From NCBI GenBank assembly GCA_910573755.1, contig CAJTBO010000036.1, forward strand, positions 1-45,985: a stretch of 45,985 nucleotides of DNA, written 5' to 3'. Shown piece by piece: positions 23,094 to 32,688 of the stretch (positions are counted from its first letter, which is position 1; each line of letters opens with the position of its first letter). The notes below the pieces were generated by a model. That model saw nothing but the letters and a program-made list of their open reading frames with translations. It had not been told where the DNA came from and ran no database searches. Made by a program: the position numbers and the translations under genes. The DNA comes from Lachnospiraceae bacterium (lineage in GTDB: Bacteria > Bacillota > Clostridia > Lachnospirales > Lachnospiraceae).

Positions 23094-23558
23094 TTATATT
23101 TCCAAAAGCTCCCGCAGCCTGTACAGCACTTCCAGAAATATGCCGTTCTCCACCGCTTCCGCCCACAGAACGCCTTTCGTCATACCGCCTAGCACATATC
23201 TCGAGAAGATGCCGGACAAAAGTTCCATATTCTGCAGTTCAGCGCTTTTGACCGCTTTTTTCTCCTGCTCTGCGCCTTTGATCCTGTTTCTGCTGTAAAC
23301 ATACTGGTAATTGCGGGTAATAAATACAGTCCCTTTTGCCGTTTTTACAAAACGCAGCAGCGTGGCGTCATAAACCGGGAAAGTAAACGACGTTTTCTCT
23401 ACGCCCTCCCCCTCATAACTGTTCATCACTCTGCCGCCGTGTTTTTCCTCCAGCCAGGAAATATACGGCATCAGCCGCTCCGCATCCGGTCTGTACCGCT
23501 GTATGAGATTTTTTCTGGTATTTCTGTCCGGTCCCTGTGAGTTCTCCTGTATTATCAT
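23094..23558 (-). CDS. conserved-looking hypothetical protein, 154 aa
   Basis: This is a soluble, basic protein without signal peptide, membrane segments or cysteines. It starts with a helical region (RYRPDAERLMPYISWLEEKHGG), then a beta-rich central part (TSFTFPVYDATLLRFVKTAKGTVFITRNYQYVYSRNRI) and a C-terminal helical pair ending YRLRELLEI. The shape recalls small DUF6508-like proteins, but I cannot confirm it. It is the first gene before tetR on the minus strand. The ribosome site before the ATG at 23556-23558 is weak. Confidence 0.65.
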   Translation of the reverse strand: MIIQENSQGPDRNTRKNLIQRYRPDAERLMPYISWLEEKHGGRVMNSYEGEGVEKTSFTFPVYDATLLRFVKTAKGTVFITRNYQYVYSRNRIKGAEQEKKAVKSAELQNMELLSGIFSRYVLGGMTKGVLWAEAVENGIFLEVLYRLRELLEI

Positions 23559-23719
23559 GATATTTTCCCGTCAAAAGTGAATGATCCATATTGCGATGAC
23601 TGCACGTCCCCTGCACACTTTGCGCCCTGATCCCGTGCTTTTTCATGCGGGCGCAAAACGTATGGCGTTTGCGCCCTGCCACTATCATATCAAAAAAAAA
23701 AGAAAAAGTACAGAAAGAC

Positions 23720-23748
23720 TTCACAAAAAAGTAACCAATTAGTATAAT
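23720..23748 (+). promoter_or_regulatory. near-consensus sigma-A promoter
   Basis: TTCACA (23720-23725), a 17-base spacer and TATAAT (23743-23748), 43 bases before the start codon at 23792. The surroundings are A/T-rich. It drives the large cyclic-nucleotide-binding-like gene. Confidence 0.85.
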
Positions 23749-23791
23749 GAAATAAAAAGTTTTTTGTTAAAACAGATAGGATGGTATTTTT

Positions 23792-26083
23792 ATGGCTTCA
23801 AAACGCATTCCCGCAGGAGAAACATTTATACAGGCAGGACAGGCACTCGAAAACTTCTGGTATATTACTGACGGCAGTATGCAGGCACAGTTTCCCGGCG
23901 GCTTTATTACATTGGAAAAAGGGGATATTATCGGCATATGTGATTTCAATCAGGAAAGCCACTTCCTCACCTATCAGGCAGTCACCGACTGTATGGTCAT
24001 TCCCTACGGCTCTCCGGCTGTCCTGATCCGGACGAAGTTCTTCGAGGAACATCCCGACAACCGGACCAGATTCGCCCTGACGATGAACCGGTCCGCGCGG
24101 AAATTTCTGGATAAGTATACGACCACCTGGAAATCCTGCAGAATACTCTATGAATTCCTTCTCTCTTCCTATGCATCTTACCGGAAGCTGTGCGAGGAAC
24201 TTCATATCGTGATCAAGGAACTGCCCGGCATCGATACGCTCGAGCCCATGGAAAAAAGCTTTATTCCCAATGTATGGCAGTCAACTTACTATGTCGGCCT
24301 GCACAACATTTTCCTGAATAAGACGGCGGCGCCTGTTTTACAGGAAAACCAGTTTGTCCCCGGCTATCTTTACCATGCCGCGGGCGACGTCCATACCCTG
24401 CTTGAAAAATTCCGGTCCCTCTATGATTATGCGGGGGAAATCTCCCATCTGCTGCTCAATGAGGACAGACTGGACCTGTTCGACCTTTATACTGGAATTT
24501 ATTACAGGATAGGCATGCAGAATCCCAGAAGTACGGAGATCTCCGCTGCGATCCGGAGTATCTGTTCCCATGTGGAGAGCCAGCCCGGTATCTCCTCCCA
24601 GCTTGCAGCCGGAAGGATACAGGAATACCAGTCTCAGGTCGATAACATGAAAAAACTGATGGAACACCCCGCCATGACGGATATGCAGGCGGATTTCCAG
24701 AAGGATTACTCCCTGCCCGCAAAACTGACCGACTCGGTAGGCATTATCCTGGAATATGCGAACTGTACCGGCGAACTTACCAGCACCTTCAAGAACGCGC
24801 TGGCCGCCTATAAACAGCTTCCCGATAAAAACGCCACCGTTCCCGAGGCGATGCGCGCAAGACAGAAACTGACGGATCTGTTCTATCAGGTCTATACCGC
24901 AGCCTTCATGGTCAGCCTGACGGATAACAATATACCGCCTATCCTGAAGATGTTCTTCAATTTCGGTTTTCTGGACGCTGATCTTACCGGCATGGACAGC
25001 GCCTGCTTTTTATACCAGAATGCGCAGCTCTACGCCGGCGATCCGGAGCACGGTATTTATACCATCCATGAATGGTTAAAAGCGATCTACGAGGGCGAAA
25101 AGGAGCCCAGCATCAACGAACTGGACGTGGATTTTGAACGGCATATCCAGAGCATGAAATCGGAAGGAAGCATCACCGCCGAAGCCGCGGAGGAGATGCT
25201 GCACGACAAATCCCGGAAAGTACTGTTCGAACTGGAAAATATGTTCCCCCGGGCAAGTAAGATCACGAGCGGAAAGCCCGCTATCTTCTCTCCGGTGCTC
25301 TCCGAGCATCAGTTCATCCGGCAGCCCGAGGATGCCCTGCTCTACCCGGATCAGATCGTCAATGCGATCAATTCCATCCGCGCGGCGGACTACACCGTTT
25401 TTGCCAGAAAGAGCCTTACCGTTCTTTCCCAGAAGGAAAATGTCCATGATTTCTTTAATGTGGAGATCCTGCCGGATATCATCCTGATGCCGGTAGTCGG
25501 CATGAGGGGTTCCATGTGGCAGGAGATCGTGGGCAGAAACCGCTTAACTCCCGCCCGTATGATGCTGCCCGTCTTCCAGCTCGAGAGCCTCGAGAAGGTC
25601 ATGGTCCGCATGGTCGGCGAATACCGCTGGGAAATGTGCAAACGTGTACAGGGGGCACGCTGGAACGACGTGACGGAACCCTCCCTCACCAGTTTGTACT
25701 ACGACTTTTTACAGTTCTACCGCAAAAATCCGGAACTTTCTCCGGATACCAAAGAAAAGATCAGATCCGGCCTGCAGAAGTGCAAACAGAACTTCAAGGA
25801 ATATTTCCTGTCGGATTATATGGTCTATATTATGTTTGAAAGCAAGGGATCTCCCCATCTGACAAAGAACGCCCGCGCTATTTTATTCGGACAATGCCCG
25901 TTCTCCGCACCGATCAGGCAGGCGCTCTCCTCCAATCCCATCTATCAGGAATTGCTGGAAGCCCACGGCAGAAGCGTTGCGGAACGCTGCAAGAAGCTGG
26001 ATAATTTAAGCAGAAAGCTGATCGCCAAACAGGAAAAGGTGCCTGAGTCACTGGATCAGGAGATCGAATTTACGAGAAGATAG
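23792..26083 (+). CDS. large protein with N-terminal cyclic-nucleotide-binding-like domain, 763 aa
   Basis: Residues ~1-110 match a Crp/cNMP-binding fold: IPAGETFIQAGQALENFWYITDGSMQAQF, then LEKGDIIGICDF and a final VTDCMVIPY. The phosphate-binding cassette arginine typical of cAMP binders is not obvious. The other ~650 residues are mostly helical, have no helix-turn-helix or membrane segment, and match no catalytic family I know. AGGATGG precedes the ATG. It has a strong promoter and a strong terminator, so it is a monocistronic unit pointing against its neighbours. It could be a cytosolic sensor or scaffold that binds a nucleotide or other small ligand. Confidence 0.8.
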   Translation: MASKRIPAGETFIQAGQALENFWYITDGSMQAQFPGGFITLEKGDIIGICDFNQESHFLTYQAVTDCMVIPYGSPAVLIRTKFFEEHPDNRTRFALTMNRSARKFLDKYTTTWKSCRILYEFLLSSYASYRKLCEELHIVIKELPGIDTLEPMEKSFIPNVWQSTYYVGLHNIFLNKTAAPVLQENQFVPGYLYHAAGDVHTLLEKFRSLYDYAGEISHLLLNEDRLDLFDLYTGIYYRIGMQNPRSTEISAAIRSICSHVESQPGISSQLAAGRIQEYQSQVDNMKKLMEHPAMTDMQADFQKDYSLPAKLTDSVGIILEYANCTGELTSTFKNALAAYKQLPDKNATVPEAMRARQKLTDLFYQVYTAAFMVSLTDNNIPPILKMFFNFGFLDADLTGMDSACFLYQNAQLYAGDPEHGIYTIHEWLKAIYEGEKEPSINELDVDFERHIQSMKSEGSITAEAAEEMLHDKSRKVLFELENMFPRASKITSGKPAIFSPVLSEHQFIRQPEDALLYPDQIVNAINSIRAADYTVFARKSLTVLSQKENVHDFFNVEILPDIILMPVVGMRGSMWQEIVGRNRLTPARMMLPVFQLESLEKVMVRMVGEYRWEMCKRVQGARWNDVTEPSLTSLYYDFLQFYRKNPELSPDTKEKIRSGLQKCKQNFKEYFLSDYMVYIMFESKGSPHLTKNARAILFGQCPFSAPIRQALSSNPIYQELLEAHGRSVAERCKKLDNLSRKLIAKQEKVPESLDQEIEFTRR

Positions 26084-26107
26084 GTATTTATCATAACCTG
26101 ACAGACA

Positions 26108-26146
26108 AAAAAGAGTGCATGTATCCTGTTCATGCACTCTTTTTTA
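26108..26146 (+). terminator. Rho-independent terminator, probably bidirectional
   Basis: AAAAAGAGTGCATG pairs with CATGCACTCTTTTT around a short loop, and T and A runs lie on both sides. It closes the large plus-strand gene and may stop the minus-strand transcript arriving from the right. Confidence 0.9.
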
Positions 26147-26281
26147 AAGCAGCAACTCTTCCGGTCTGTCAATGATATCTCCCGCCGCTTCACGAAACCC
26201 GCACCTTATGATTATCTGTGCCGGCGCCAAAAATGCGGCGGCAATCAGCATCAACACCAAGCCTTCCCGCCGCCGGCAGTA

Positions 26282-27124
26282 TCAGTCTTCTTTATCGATC
26301 GCGGCGCCCTGATAGACAAACTGCATCTCGCTGATATAGTCGGTCATGTTGTCGCCGTTATATTTTTCTGCGAAGACTTTCAGGATATACCCTTCTTTGT
26401 CGTACTCGGACGGCCAGTTGATGGCTATCGTCCCGACGCCCCGTTCCGTGGCGTCCACCAGTCTGTCGTAGCCAACGATCTCCCTCTCCCGCTCCGTTAA
26501 GAGCACTGCGGAAAGGTAACAGTTTCCCGTGGAGTAAAGATCCTTATAGTCAAAGCAGACCGCGCCGCCGTCCCTTCTTACATTGCTGATCTCCGGCTCC
26601 CGCATGCCCGTAGGATTTGTCTTTTCATCGTATGGATTTTTGATCGTCAGTTTCCATGCCGCCACTTCTCCCTCATACACCGGGCGAATGCCGTTGCCGT
26701 TCTCAAAGTTTGAGTCCTTTCCGCCCGCTGCCGCGCTGATGAATGCGATATTTTTCAGATCCACCATATTCATGCTGCCGTCCGTCAAAGACTGCAGATC
26801 CATCACTCTTTTTCTGACACCTCTGTCATATCTGTAGGCGTCCGTCACCCGGTAAAGCACAGAAGGTACAAGGGGCAGCGGATTCACCGTCTGCGTTTTA
26901 TCCTGCCAGGCGTAGCAGTCGCTGTAGACCACATAGTCTCCCGCCCAGTCCGTCCCCGTGCCGGCAGGGTCCTCAATGCCCTTTGTCCGAAGCTGCATCA
27001 GCTTCTCGGGCGCTGCCGCCTCCACCGTTAAGGCAAACGGCGTACCGAGCATCAGCGCGCCGCACAGCGCCGCCGCCAAAAACTTTCCTGTATTTTTCCG
27101 GTCTTTTTTCATATCCGTATCCAT
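26282..27124 (-). CDS. secreted protein, 280 aa, unknown function
   Basis: The signal peptide (KKDRKNTGKFLAAALCGALMLGTPFAL, cut near VEA) follows a start at 27122-27124 chosen because GAGGG lies 5 bases before it; a longer frame upstream would overlap the TetR gene. The mature region is hydrophilic and aromatic, with DYVVYSDCYAWQD and several beta-prone stretches (YILKVFAEKYNG). It has no anchor motif. It lies 35 bases after the TetR gene of the efflux operon, so it may be regulated with it. Family not recognised. Confidence 0.72.
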   Translation of the reverse strand: MDTDMKKDRKNTGKFLAAALCGALMLGTPFALTVEAAAPEKLMQLRTKGIEDPAGTGTDWAGDYVVYSDCYAWQDKTQTVNPLPLVPSVLYRVTDAYRYDRGVRKRVMDLQSLTDGSMNMVDLKNIAFISAAAGGKDSNFENGNGIRPVYEGEVAAWKLTIKNPYDEKTNPTGMREPEISNVRRDGGAVCFDYKDLYSTGNCYLSAVLLTEREREIVGYDRLVDATERGVGTIAINWPSEYDKEGYILKVFAEKYNGDNMTDYISEMQFVYQGAAIDKED

Positions 27125-27159
27125 CCTTTCCCTCTTTACTGTCATCCGGATGCAAAGCG

Positions 27160-27753
27160 TTATGTCTGCTTCAGAAACTCCATGCGGATGCTGTTTAACA
27201 AATATTCTCTGATCTGCGCAGGGGTACATATATTTTTTATATCATTTTTAATACTCATAGAATAAGATACATAGTCAAATATCCTGCCTGCCAAAGCCAG
27301 AACGATATAATCATCGGGGAATTCCTCCTTTAACTCACCCCCCCGTCTTCCTTTTTCAACGATACTGTACAACTGTATGACGATACAGCCCTTTTCCTTC
27401 CGGACGATCGGGGAAAAGAAAAAGAGATTGCATATCTCCACCATCGCTTCCCTTTTGATCCGCTTCATCACACTGTCCAGCAGATCAAACAGACAGTTGA
27501 CCGTTTCCATGAAACCGCCGCAGCGCGAAAGTTCCTCCTGAGCACTATCCGCCCATATCTTCTGAAAATAATCCAGCGCGTCTACCAGCAGTTCCTCCTT
27601 GCTCTCAAAATATTCATAAGCAGTTCCCTTGCCGATGCCGGCTTTCTCCGTGATCTCGGAAACTTTCATTTTCCTGACTTCTCTGCCCTCCAGCAAAAGT
27701 TCCATCACTGCTTTGTACAGCGCCTCCACCTTCGGTGATAGTTTTTCTTCCAT
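27160..27753 (-). CDS. TetR-family regulator, probable repressor of the efflux operon, 197 aa
   Basis: The N-terminal domain (about 8-55) reads VEALYKAVMELLLEGREVRKMKVSEITEKAGIGKGTAYEYFESKEELL, a clear TetR helix-turn-helix. The rest is helical. It sits 81 bases downstream of the RND pump gene on the same strand, and the operon promoter carries a palindrome (32504-32523) of the kind TetR proteins bind; the link is inference. The ribosome site is weak. A hairpin with arms at 27793-27802 and 27813-27822 lies between it and the pump gene. Confidence 0.88.
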   Translation of the reverse strand: MEEKLSPKVEALYKAVMELLLEGREVRKMKVSEITEKAGIGKGTAYEYFESKEELLVDALDYFQKIWADSAQEELSRCGGFMETVNCLFDLLDSVMKRIKREAMVEICNLFFFSPIVRKEKGCIVIQLYSIVEKGRRGGELKEEFPDDYIVLALAGRIFDYVSYSMSIKNDIKNICTPAQIREYLLNSIRMEFLKQT

Positions 27754-27792
27754 ATTTTCAATGTCCGCCCCTCGTATTTTGTTTCTTATTCG

Positions 27793-27822
27793 GGAAAGCC
27801 CGCTCTTTTGTCCGGGCTTTCC
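27793..27822. terminator. 10-bp perfect hairpin between pump and tetR genes
   Basis: GGAAAGCCCG (27793-27802) pairs with CGGGCTTTCC (27813-27822). A T-rich tract follows on the plus strand (GCCTTTTTCTCC), but not on the minus strand where the genes lie. It may partly attenuate tetR or stabilise the upstream mRNA. Confidence 0.5.
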
Positions 27823-27834
27823 GCCTTTTTCTCC

Positions 27835-30800
27835 TTAATCCAGTTCTTTCTCCGCTCTGCGCTTTTCTTTTTTCTCTTTGCGCCGCTCTTTTCTCTCCTG
27901 CCTTTTTTCTTTTCTGTTCCTCTTCCTGTCCTTTTTTGCACCCTTATCGATGATCAGATAGATCGTAGGAATCAGGATCAGGGTCAGCACCGTGGAAACC
28001 AAAAGCCCGCCGATGATAACAAGAGCCATCCCCTGCATCATCTCTCCGTTCGTACCGAGCGCCAGTCCCATCGGGATCATGGACAGTATGGTAGTCAGCG
28101 AAGTCATCAGGATCGGCCGCAGCCTGATCGCGCCTGTCTCGATCAGCGCATCTTCCACCGGCATCTCCTGCTTTAACTGGTTCGTGGAATCCACATACAG
28201 GATACCGTTATTCACTACGATGCCCATCAGCATCAGAAAGCCCATCAAAGAGATCATGCTGATCGTGGAATTTGTCACGAACAGGAATATAAACGAACCG
28301 ATCAGTGCGAACGGCACGCACATCATCACCATAAACGAAAATCTCGCTGATTCAAACTGTATCGCCATCACAAGGAATACTAAAAATACTGCTGTCAGGA
28401 TCGCCTTCACCAGTGTATTGAATTCTTCCATCATCATCTGCGTCATTGCGCTGCTTGCCGGTGAAACCGTATCCGGGAACACCGTGTTCGCCACAATGTC
28501 ATCAATAGCCATCTGCGCCTCATAGTATCCTTCGGATGTGGTGGTCGCCGTCAGCGATATCTGGTACTGCCCGTTTTGTTTATAGATCTGCTCCTGGGCC
28601 TCTTCATAAACAATCTGAGCGATATCCCGCAGCGGCACCGTCATCCCTGCCGGCGTCATGATATTCAGGTTCAGCAGGCTGTTCATATCTTCATATGTGC
28701 CCTCCGGATACTCCAGCCTCACCTCGTATTCGGAACCCTCCCGGGTTACGGTCATCGCCTTTTTTCCGCCGGTAGCATTGCCTACCGCCATCCCTACCGT
28801 GATCGGCGTCAGCCCGTACTGCATGGCGCTCAGCTCATCCACGTCGATTCTGGCGCGGATACTGTCGCCGGAAGTGGAATTATCCACCTTGACAACGCCT
28901 TCCACCTTCAGGAATTTTTCTTCCAGTTCATCCGAGAAAGCTTTCAGTTCATCCATATCCCTGCCCTGCAGGCTGATCCCGTAACTGCCGCCGCCCATCA
29001 TGGAACTCATGCTGGAGCCGGAGGAGGAGACTGTGATATTCATGCCTGTCATCTCTTTCGCCAGCAGATTCCACTCGTCCACTATCTCTACCGTATCCCT
29101 GCTTCTGTCATCTCTCAGATAGGCGCTGATGCCGGCGTGTGTCCCGCTGACGGAATAGGAATAATGCTCCACATCCTCATCCGCAGACACGATCTGCACC
29201 CATTCCTGCATCTGCTCATCGATGCTTTCCAGCCTTGTGCCCGCCCGGAAATCTACGCTGACGGACACGGTTCCCTCATCCGCCGAGGGCATCATCTCCA
29301 TATTGAGCTGTGTACCCATGGCAATGGAAAGCACCACCATCAGCACGGTCGCAATAATAACAAGAAACCGTTTATTCAGCAGTTTTCTTAACAGCTTTTT
29401 ATATCCTCTGACCACCCAGTTCAGAAATTTATTTATGGGAATATCCTTTTTCTCCACCGGGCGGAATCTCGAGTAACACAAAGGCACAAGCGTCAGCGCA
29501 ACAATCAGGGACGCCAGCATCGCGAATACGATCGTAAAGCCCAGCGGTTCAAACAACTGTCCGGAAAGCCCTTTGGTAATCGCCAGCGGTACGTATACCA
29601 CGACGGTCGTGAGCGTTGATGCCACGATAGAGGCCGTCACCACCTTGGTTCCCGCCAGCGCAGCATCCTTGAAATCCGGCTTTTTCTCCTGCATACGGAA
29701 ACAGCTCTCGATCACGACGATCGAAGAGTCCACCATCATACCGATGGCAATGACCAGAGAGCCCATTGTCACGATATTCAGCGAATACCCCATGGCGTTC
29801 ATCAAAATCAGCGTCACAAACAGCGACACCGGCATGGACGCCCCTACGATCAGCGACGCCTTGAAGTCTCCGAAAAACAGAAACAGAACAACCATCGACA
29901 AAACAATTCCCAGAATCAATGTCTGTCCCACCGACCAGATGGAATCCACAATGCTCTCGCTGGCATCGTAGGTAACCTCAAAAGCGATCGCCGGATTATC
30001 CGCTTTAATCTTTTCCAGCGCTTCTTTGATATCATTACAGACATTCACCGTACCATAACTGCTTTTTGTCTGAATACTGATGCTGATATCTTCTTTTCCG
30101 TCATACAGGCTGATATAGTCGGACGCCTTGCTGGACATCGTGATCTCCGCCACATCCTGCAGTGTGATCACGCTTCCCCTGCCCGTTGTGATAGGCGCCT
30201 GCCTGAGCTGCTGCACGGTGTTGTAATCCTTGCCTGTGATAACTGTCATATCCTGTTTTCCCTGGGTAACCGTCCCGGCGGGATAACTGAAATCTATCGT
30301 GGAGAGCATCTGGGAAATGCTGTCCATTGTCAGGCCGTACTGGTTCATCAGCGTTTCATTCAGTTCTACCTTGATATATTCCTCGCTGCCGCCGCTGACC
30401 TCCACCTGCGCCACACCGGAAATTTTTTCCAGTTCCGGCACAACGGACTCGTTGATTACCTTAAGTAAGTCGATATCCCCGACTTCCGTTGCCGACAGAT
30501 ACATGTTCGGCATACTGTTCATATTCATTTCAACGACAGTGGGACTTCCCACATCGTCCGGCAGGCTCAGGGATGCCGTATCCAGCGCCGAACGCAGATC
30601 CGAATAGCATTCATCGATATCCACACCGTACTCATACTGGAACAGTACCTGACACACATTTTCCATGGATATGGAAGTCACATCCTCCACACCGCTCAGT
30701 GAAGAGCCGGCGTCTTCTATGACCTTCGTCACCAGCTCATCCACCGTCTCGGGGTCTGCCCCCGGATACATGGCAACCACGATCAGCATCGGCATATCCA

Positions 30801-30918
30801 TACTGGGTGTCAGCTCCAGCTTAAAACCTAAAAGGGATGAAATACTGAATACCACCAGTGCCAGAATGATCAGCACACAGGAGACCGGGCGCTTTAAAGC
30901 TGTTTTTGTCAAATTCAT
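27835..30918 (-). CDS. RND-family efflux pump (AcrB/MexB-like), 1027 aa
   Basis: This is a resistance-nodulation-division transporter that exports drugs or lipophilic compounds using the proton gradient. Its length and topology are full size: N-terminal membrane helix (TALKRPVSCVLIILALVVFSIS), a large external loop, helices 2-6, a second external loop, and helices 8-12. The helix-4 region GSLVIAIGMMVDSSIVVIESCF carries a proton-relay Asp in a VDSS form rather than the proteobacterial VDDA. FPAG/PSMDMPML and the repeated GIVVNNGILYVDS in the second half fit the family. The tail is very basic (KDRKRNRKEKRQERK). It lies 11 bases after its adaptor gene. Gram-positive RND pumps of this type work with a lipoprotein adaptor and no outer-membrane channel. 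Confidence 0.94.
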   Translation of the reverse strand: MNLTKTALKRPVSCVLIILALVVFSISSLLGFKLELTPSMDMPMLIVVAMYPGADPETVDELVTKVIEDAGSSLSGVEDVTSISMENVCQVLFQYEYGVDIDECYSDLRSALDTASLSLPDDVGSPTVVEMNMNSMPNMYLSATEVGDIDLLKVINESVVPELEKISGVAQVEVSGGSEEYIKVELNETLMNQYGLTMDSISQMLSTIDFSYPAGTVTQGKQDMTVITGKDYNTVQQLRQAPITTGRGSVITLQDVAEITMSSKASDYISLYDGKEDISISIQTKSSYGTVNVCNDIKEALEKIKADNPAIAFEVTYDASESIVDSIWSVGQTLILGIVLSMVVLFLFFGDFKASLIVGASMPVSLFVTLILMNAMGYSLNIVTMGSLVIAIGMMVDSSIVVIESCFRMQEKKPDFKDAALAGTKVVTASIVASTLTTVVVYVPLAITKGLSGQLFEPLGFTIVFAMLASLIVALTLVPLCYSRFRPVEKKDIPINKFLNWVVRGYKKLLRKLLNKRFLVIIATVLMVVLSIAMGTQLNMEMMPSADEGTVSVSVDFRAGTRLESIDEQMQEWVQIVSADEDVEHYSYSVSGTHAGISAYLRDDRSRDTVEIVDEWNLLAKEMTGMNITVSSSGSSMSSMMGGGSYGISLQGRDMDELKAFSDELEEKFLKVEGVVKVDNSTSGDSIRARIDVDELSAMQYGLTPITVGMAVGNATGGKKAMTVTREGSEYEVRLEYPEGTYEDMNSLLNLNIMTPAGMTVPLRDIAQIVYEEAQEQIYKQNGQYQISLTATTTSEGYYEAQMAIDDIVANTVFPDTVSPASSAMTQMMMEEFNTLVKAILTAVFLVFLVMAIQFESARFSFMVMMCVPFALIGSFIFLFVTNSTISMISLMGFLMLMGIVVNNGILYVDSTNQLKQEMPVEDALIETGAIRLRPILMTSLTTILSMIPMGLALGTNGEMMQGMALVIIGGLLVSTVLTLILIPTIYLIIDKGAKKDRKRNRKEKRQERKERRKEKKEKRRAEKELD

Positions 30919-30929
30919 ACGCGCGCCCC

Positions 30930-32444
30930 CTATTCTGCTTCCGCATTTTCGCCGTCCGAGGGCGTCTGTGCATCACCGGACTCTTCTGCTCCAGCCGGCG
31001 CTTCTGTCTCCGCATCCTCCTTTGTCCCGGCCGCATGCAGCAGCACGCCGCCCGTAAGCTGCGGAGACCAGCTTGTTACAACGATATCGCCCAGATTCAG
31101 TCCCTCTGTCACCACAATATTATCATCGTCAAAAATGCCCGTTGTGATCTGCGTCTTCACCGCCCTGTTATCCACGCTGGTATATACATAGGCGCCGTTG
31201 CTGTCATAATAAACCGCCTCGTAGGGGATGACCATCGTGTTTTCCGCCCGGTAGGTATCCGCACTCACTTTTACGGATACGCCGCTGGGGAGCTGCGCGC
31301 CGTTTGCAGCCACGCATGCCTTGATCTGGAAAAGCCCGCTCTGGGGATTCACCGACGCGCCGATCTCCGTGATCTGTGCCGTATATGTATCATTGTTCCG
31401 CTCCAGCGTCACTCCCTGACCGATGGAGAGCGTATTTTTTACCGCCTCGCTGACCTGGAAGGTCACGGTCATCGTATTGTTATTTACAATAGTATATGCG
31501 GGATTTCCCTGCGCCGCCATACCGTTGACATCCACGTTTTTACTCTCGATCACACCGGAGACAGGCGCCGTTACCGTATAATAGGACAGCGCCATCTGCG
31601 CCTGTTCCACTCCCAGCGCCGCAAGGCTTAAACCGGTTGCCAGAGAAGCTTCCGTATCTTCGATCGTGGTCGCCAGCTGGTCATCGGTCATTTCTTTTGT
31701 CTCGTCCGTGATGTCTCTGCCCTTTTCCGCAGCATGATAGGCGCTTCTGGCTGTCAGATATGCCTGATATGCCTGATCCCGGGCAGATTTCATCGAATCC
31801 AGAGCCGTTTTCACCTCATCCATCCCCGGCGGATTATTTAAAGGTAACGGATCACCGCCGGAAACGCTGCTCTGCTGCGCCACACCCGCCTGCTTCGACA
31901 TATTATCATACTGTTTCTTCAGTTCGTCATACCGGTCATCTGCCGCCTCATAGGCATCCTTTGCCATCACATAGGCGATCTGCGCCTGCTCATACTGGCT
32001 CTGCGACTGAAGCTTGCTGCTCTCGATCTGCAGATCGGAACTGTCCTGCTGATTGATCAGCGTATTCATCGTGGAATTTGACTGATTTTTCGTGGACTCC
32101 ACATTCAGCTGCGCCTGCTCCAACGCCAGTTTTGCCGATTCGTCATCTATCTTAAAGAGAACATCCCCCGCCTGCACGGTATCCCCGACTTCAAAAAAAG
32201 TTTCCGTCACCGTACCCGCCGCAAGCGGAATAACCATCACTGTCTCTTCCGGAGAGATCGTACCTACAAAAGAGTTGGTCAGAGTGATCGTTCCTGTACC
32301 GACATTCTGAACGCTGACCGTCACAGCGCTTTCCTCTTCCGTTACCTCCGCCATTTCGGCGGCAGCGCCGCAGCCGCCCAGCATCATTGCCAGCATAAGC
32401 ATCACCGCGATCCCTGCTGCTGTCTGTTTCCTGATTTTTTTCAT
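30930..32444 (-). CDS. RND adaptor (membrane-fusion) lipoprotein, 504 aa
   Basis: The signal peptide ends in a lipobox, LMLAMMLGGC, so the protein is anchored outside the membrane beside the pump. A biotinyl-lipoyl-like hairpin domain follows (VMVIPLAAGTVTETFFEVGDTVQAGDVLFKIDDE), then a long coiled-coil hairpin rich in Q, E and A (about 105-290), the second half of the lipoyl domain (TAPVSGVIESKNVDVNGM), and beta-barrel/membrane-proximal domains. GAGGAG sits 4 bases before the chosen ATG (32442-32444). The C-terminus is acidic. It is the first gene of the efflux operon. Confidence 0.93.
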   Translation of the reverse strand: MKKIRKQTAAGIAVMLMLAMMLGGCGAAAEMAEVTEEESAVTVSVQNVGTGTITLTNSFVGTISPEETVMVIPLAAGTVTETFFEVGDTVQAGDVLFKIDDESAKLALEQAQLNVESTKNQSNSTMNTLINQQDSSDLQIESSKLQSQSQYEQAQIAYVMAKDAYEAADDRYDELKKQYDNMSKQAGVAQQSSVSGGDPLPLNNPPGMDEVKTALDSMKSARDQAYQAYLTARSAYHAAEKGRDITDETKEMTDDQLATTIEDTEASLATGLSLAALGVEQAQMALSYYTVTAPVSGVIESKNVDVNGMAAQGNPAYTIVNNNTMTVTFQVSEAVKNTLSIGQGVTLERNNDTYTAQITEIGASVNPQSGLFQIKACVAANGAQLPSGVSVKVSADTYRAENTMVIPYEAVYYDSNGAYVYTSVDNRAVKTQITTGIFDDDNIVVTEGLNLGDIVVTSWSPQLTGGVLLHAAGTKEDAETEAPAGAEESGDAQTPSDGENAEAE

Positions 32445-32503
32445 GCTGCTCCTCATTTCCGCGCGGTCTGATCTCCGCGCTTTTTTCTATCACTTTTTTC
32501 CAG

Positions 32504-32523
32504 AACCGACTCGCCGGTCGGTT
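32504..32523 (-). promoter_or_regulatory. palindromic operator, likely TetR site
   Basis: AACCGAC and GTCGGTT form a perfect 7-bp inverted repeat with a 6-base gap. It starts about 10 bases downstream of the -10 box of the efflux promoter, where a bound repressor would block transcription. Confidence 0.65.
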
Positions 32524-32533
32524 TTCTCATTTG

Positions 32534-32561
32534 ATTATACGCTCTTTCTCCTAAAATACAA
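32534..32561 (-). promoter_or_regulatory. sigma-A promoter of the efflux operon
   Basis: On the minus strand TTGTAT (32556-32561), a 16-base spacer and TATAAT (32534-32539), with the palindrome at 32504-32523 just after it. Confidence 0.7.
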
Positions 32562-32617
32562 TAAACTAAATCTTAAAAAAACTTAAATTATCCTTTCACT
32601 ATCTTAAAATGATATAT

Positions 32618-32662
32618 AAAACCCGTTGTAAACAGGTATGCCGCCTGCTTATAACGGGTTTT
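32618..32662 (-). terminator. terminator of sigH
   Basis: AAAACCCGTT (32618-32627) pairs with AACGGGTTTT (32653-32662); an inner CAGG/CCTG pairing is possible. It lies between the sigH stop codon and the efflux promoter, with a T-rich minus-strand exit (TTTTATATAT). Confidence 0.75.
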
Positions 32663-32688
32663 CCCAAAATCTGTCTTTACTGTTGCCT

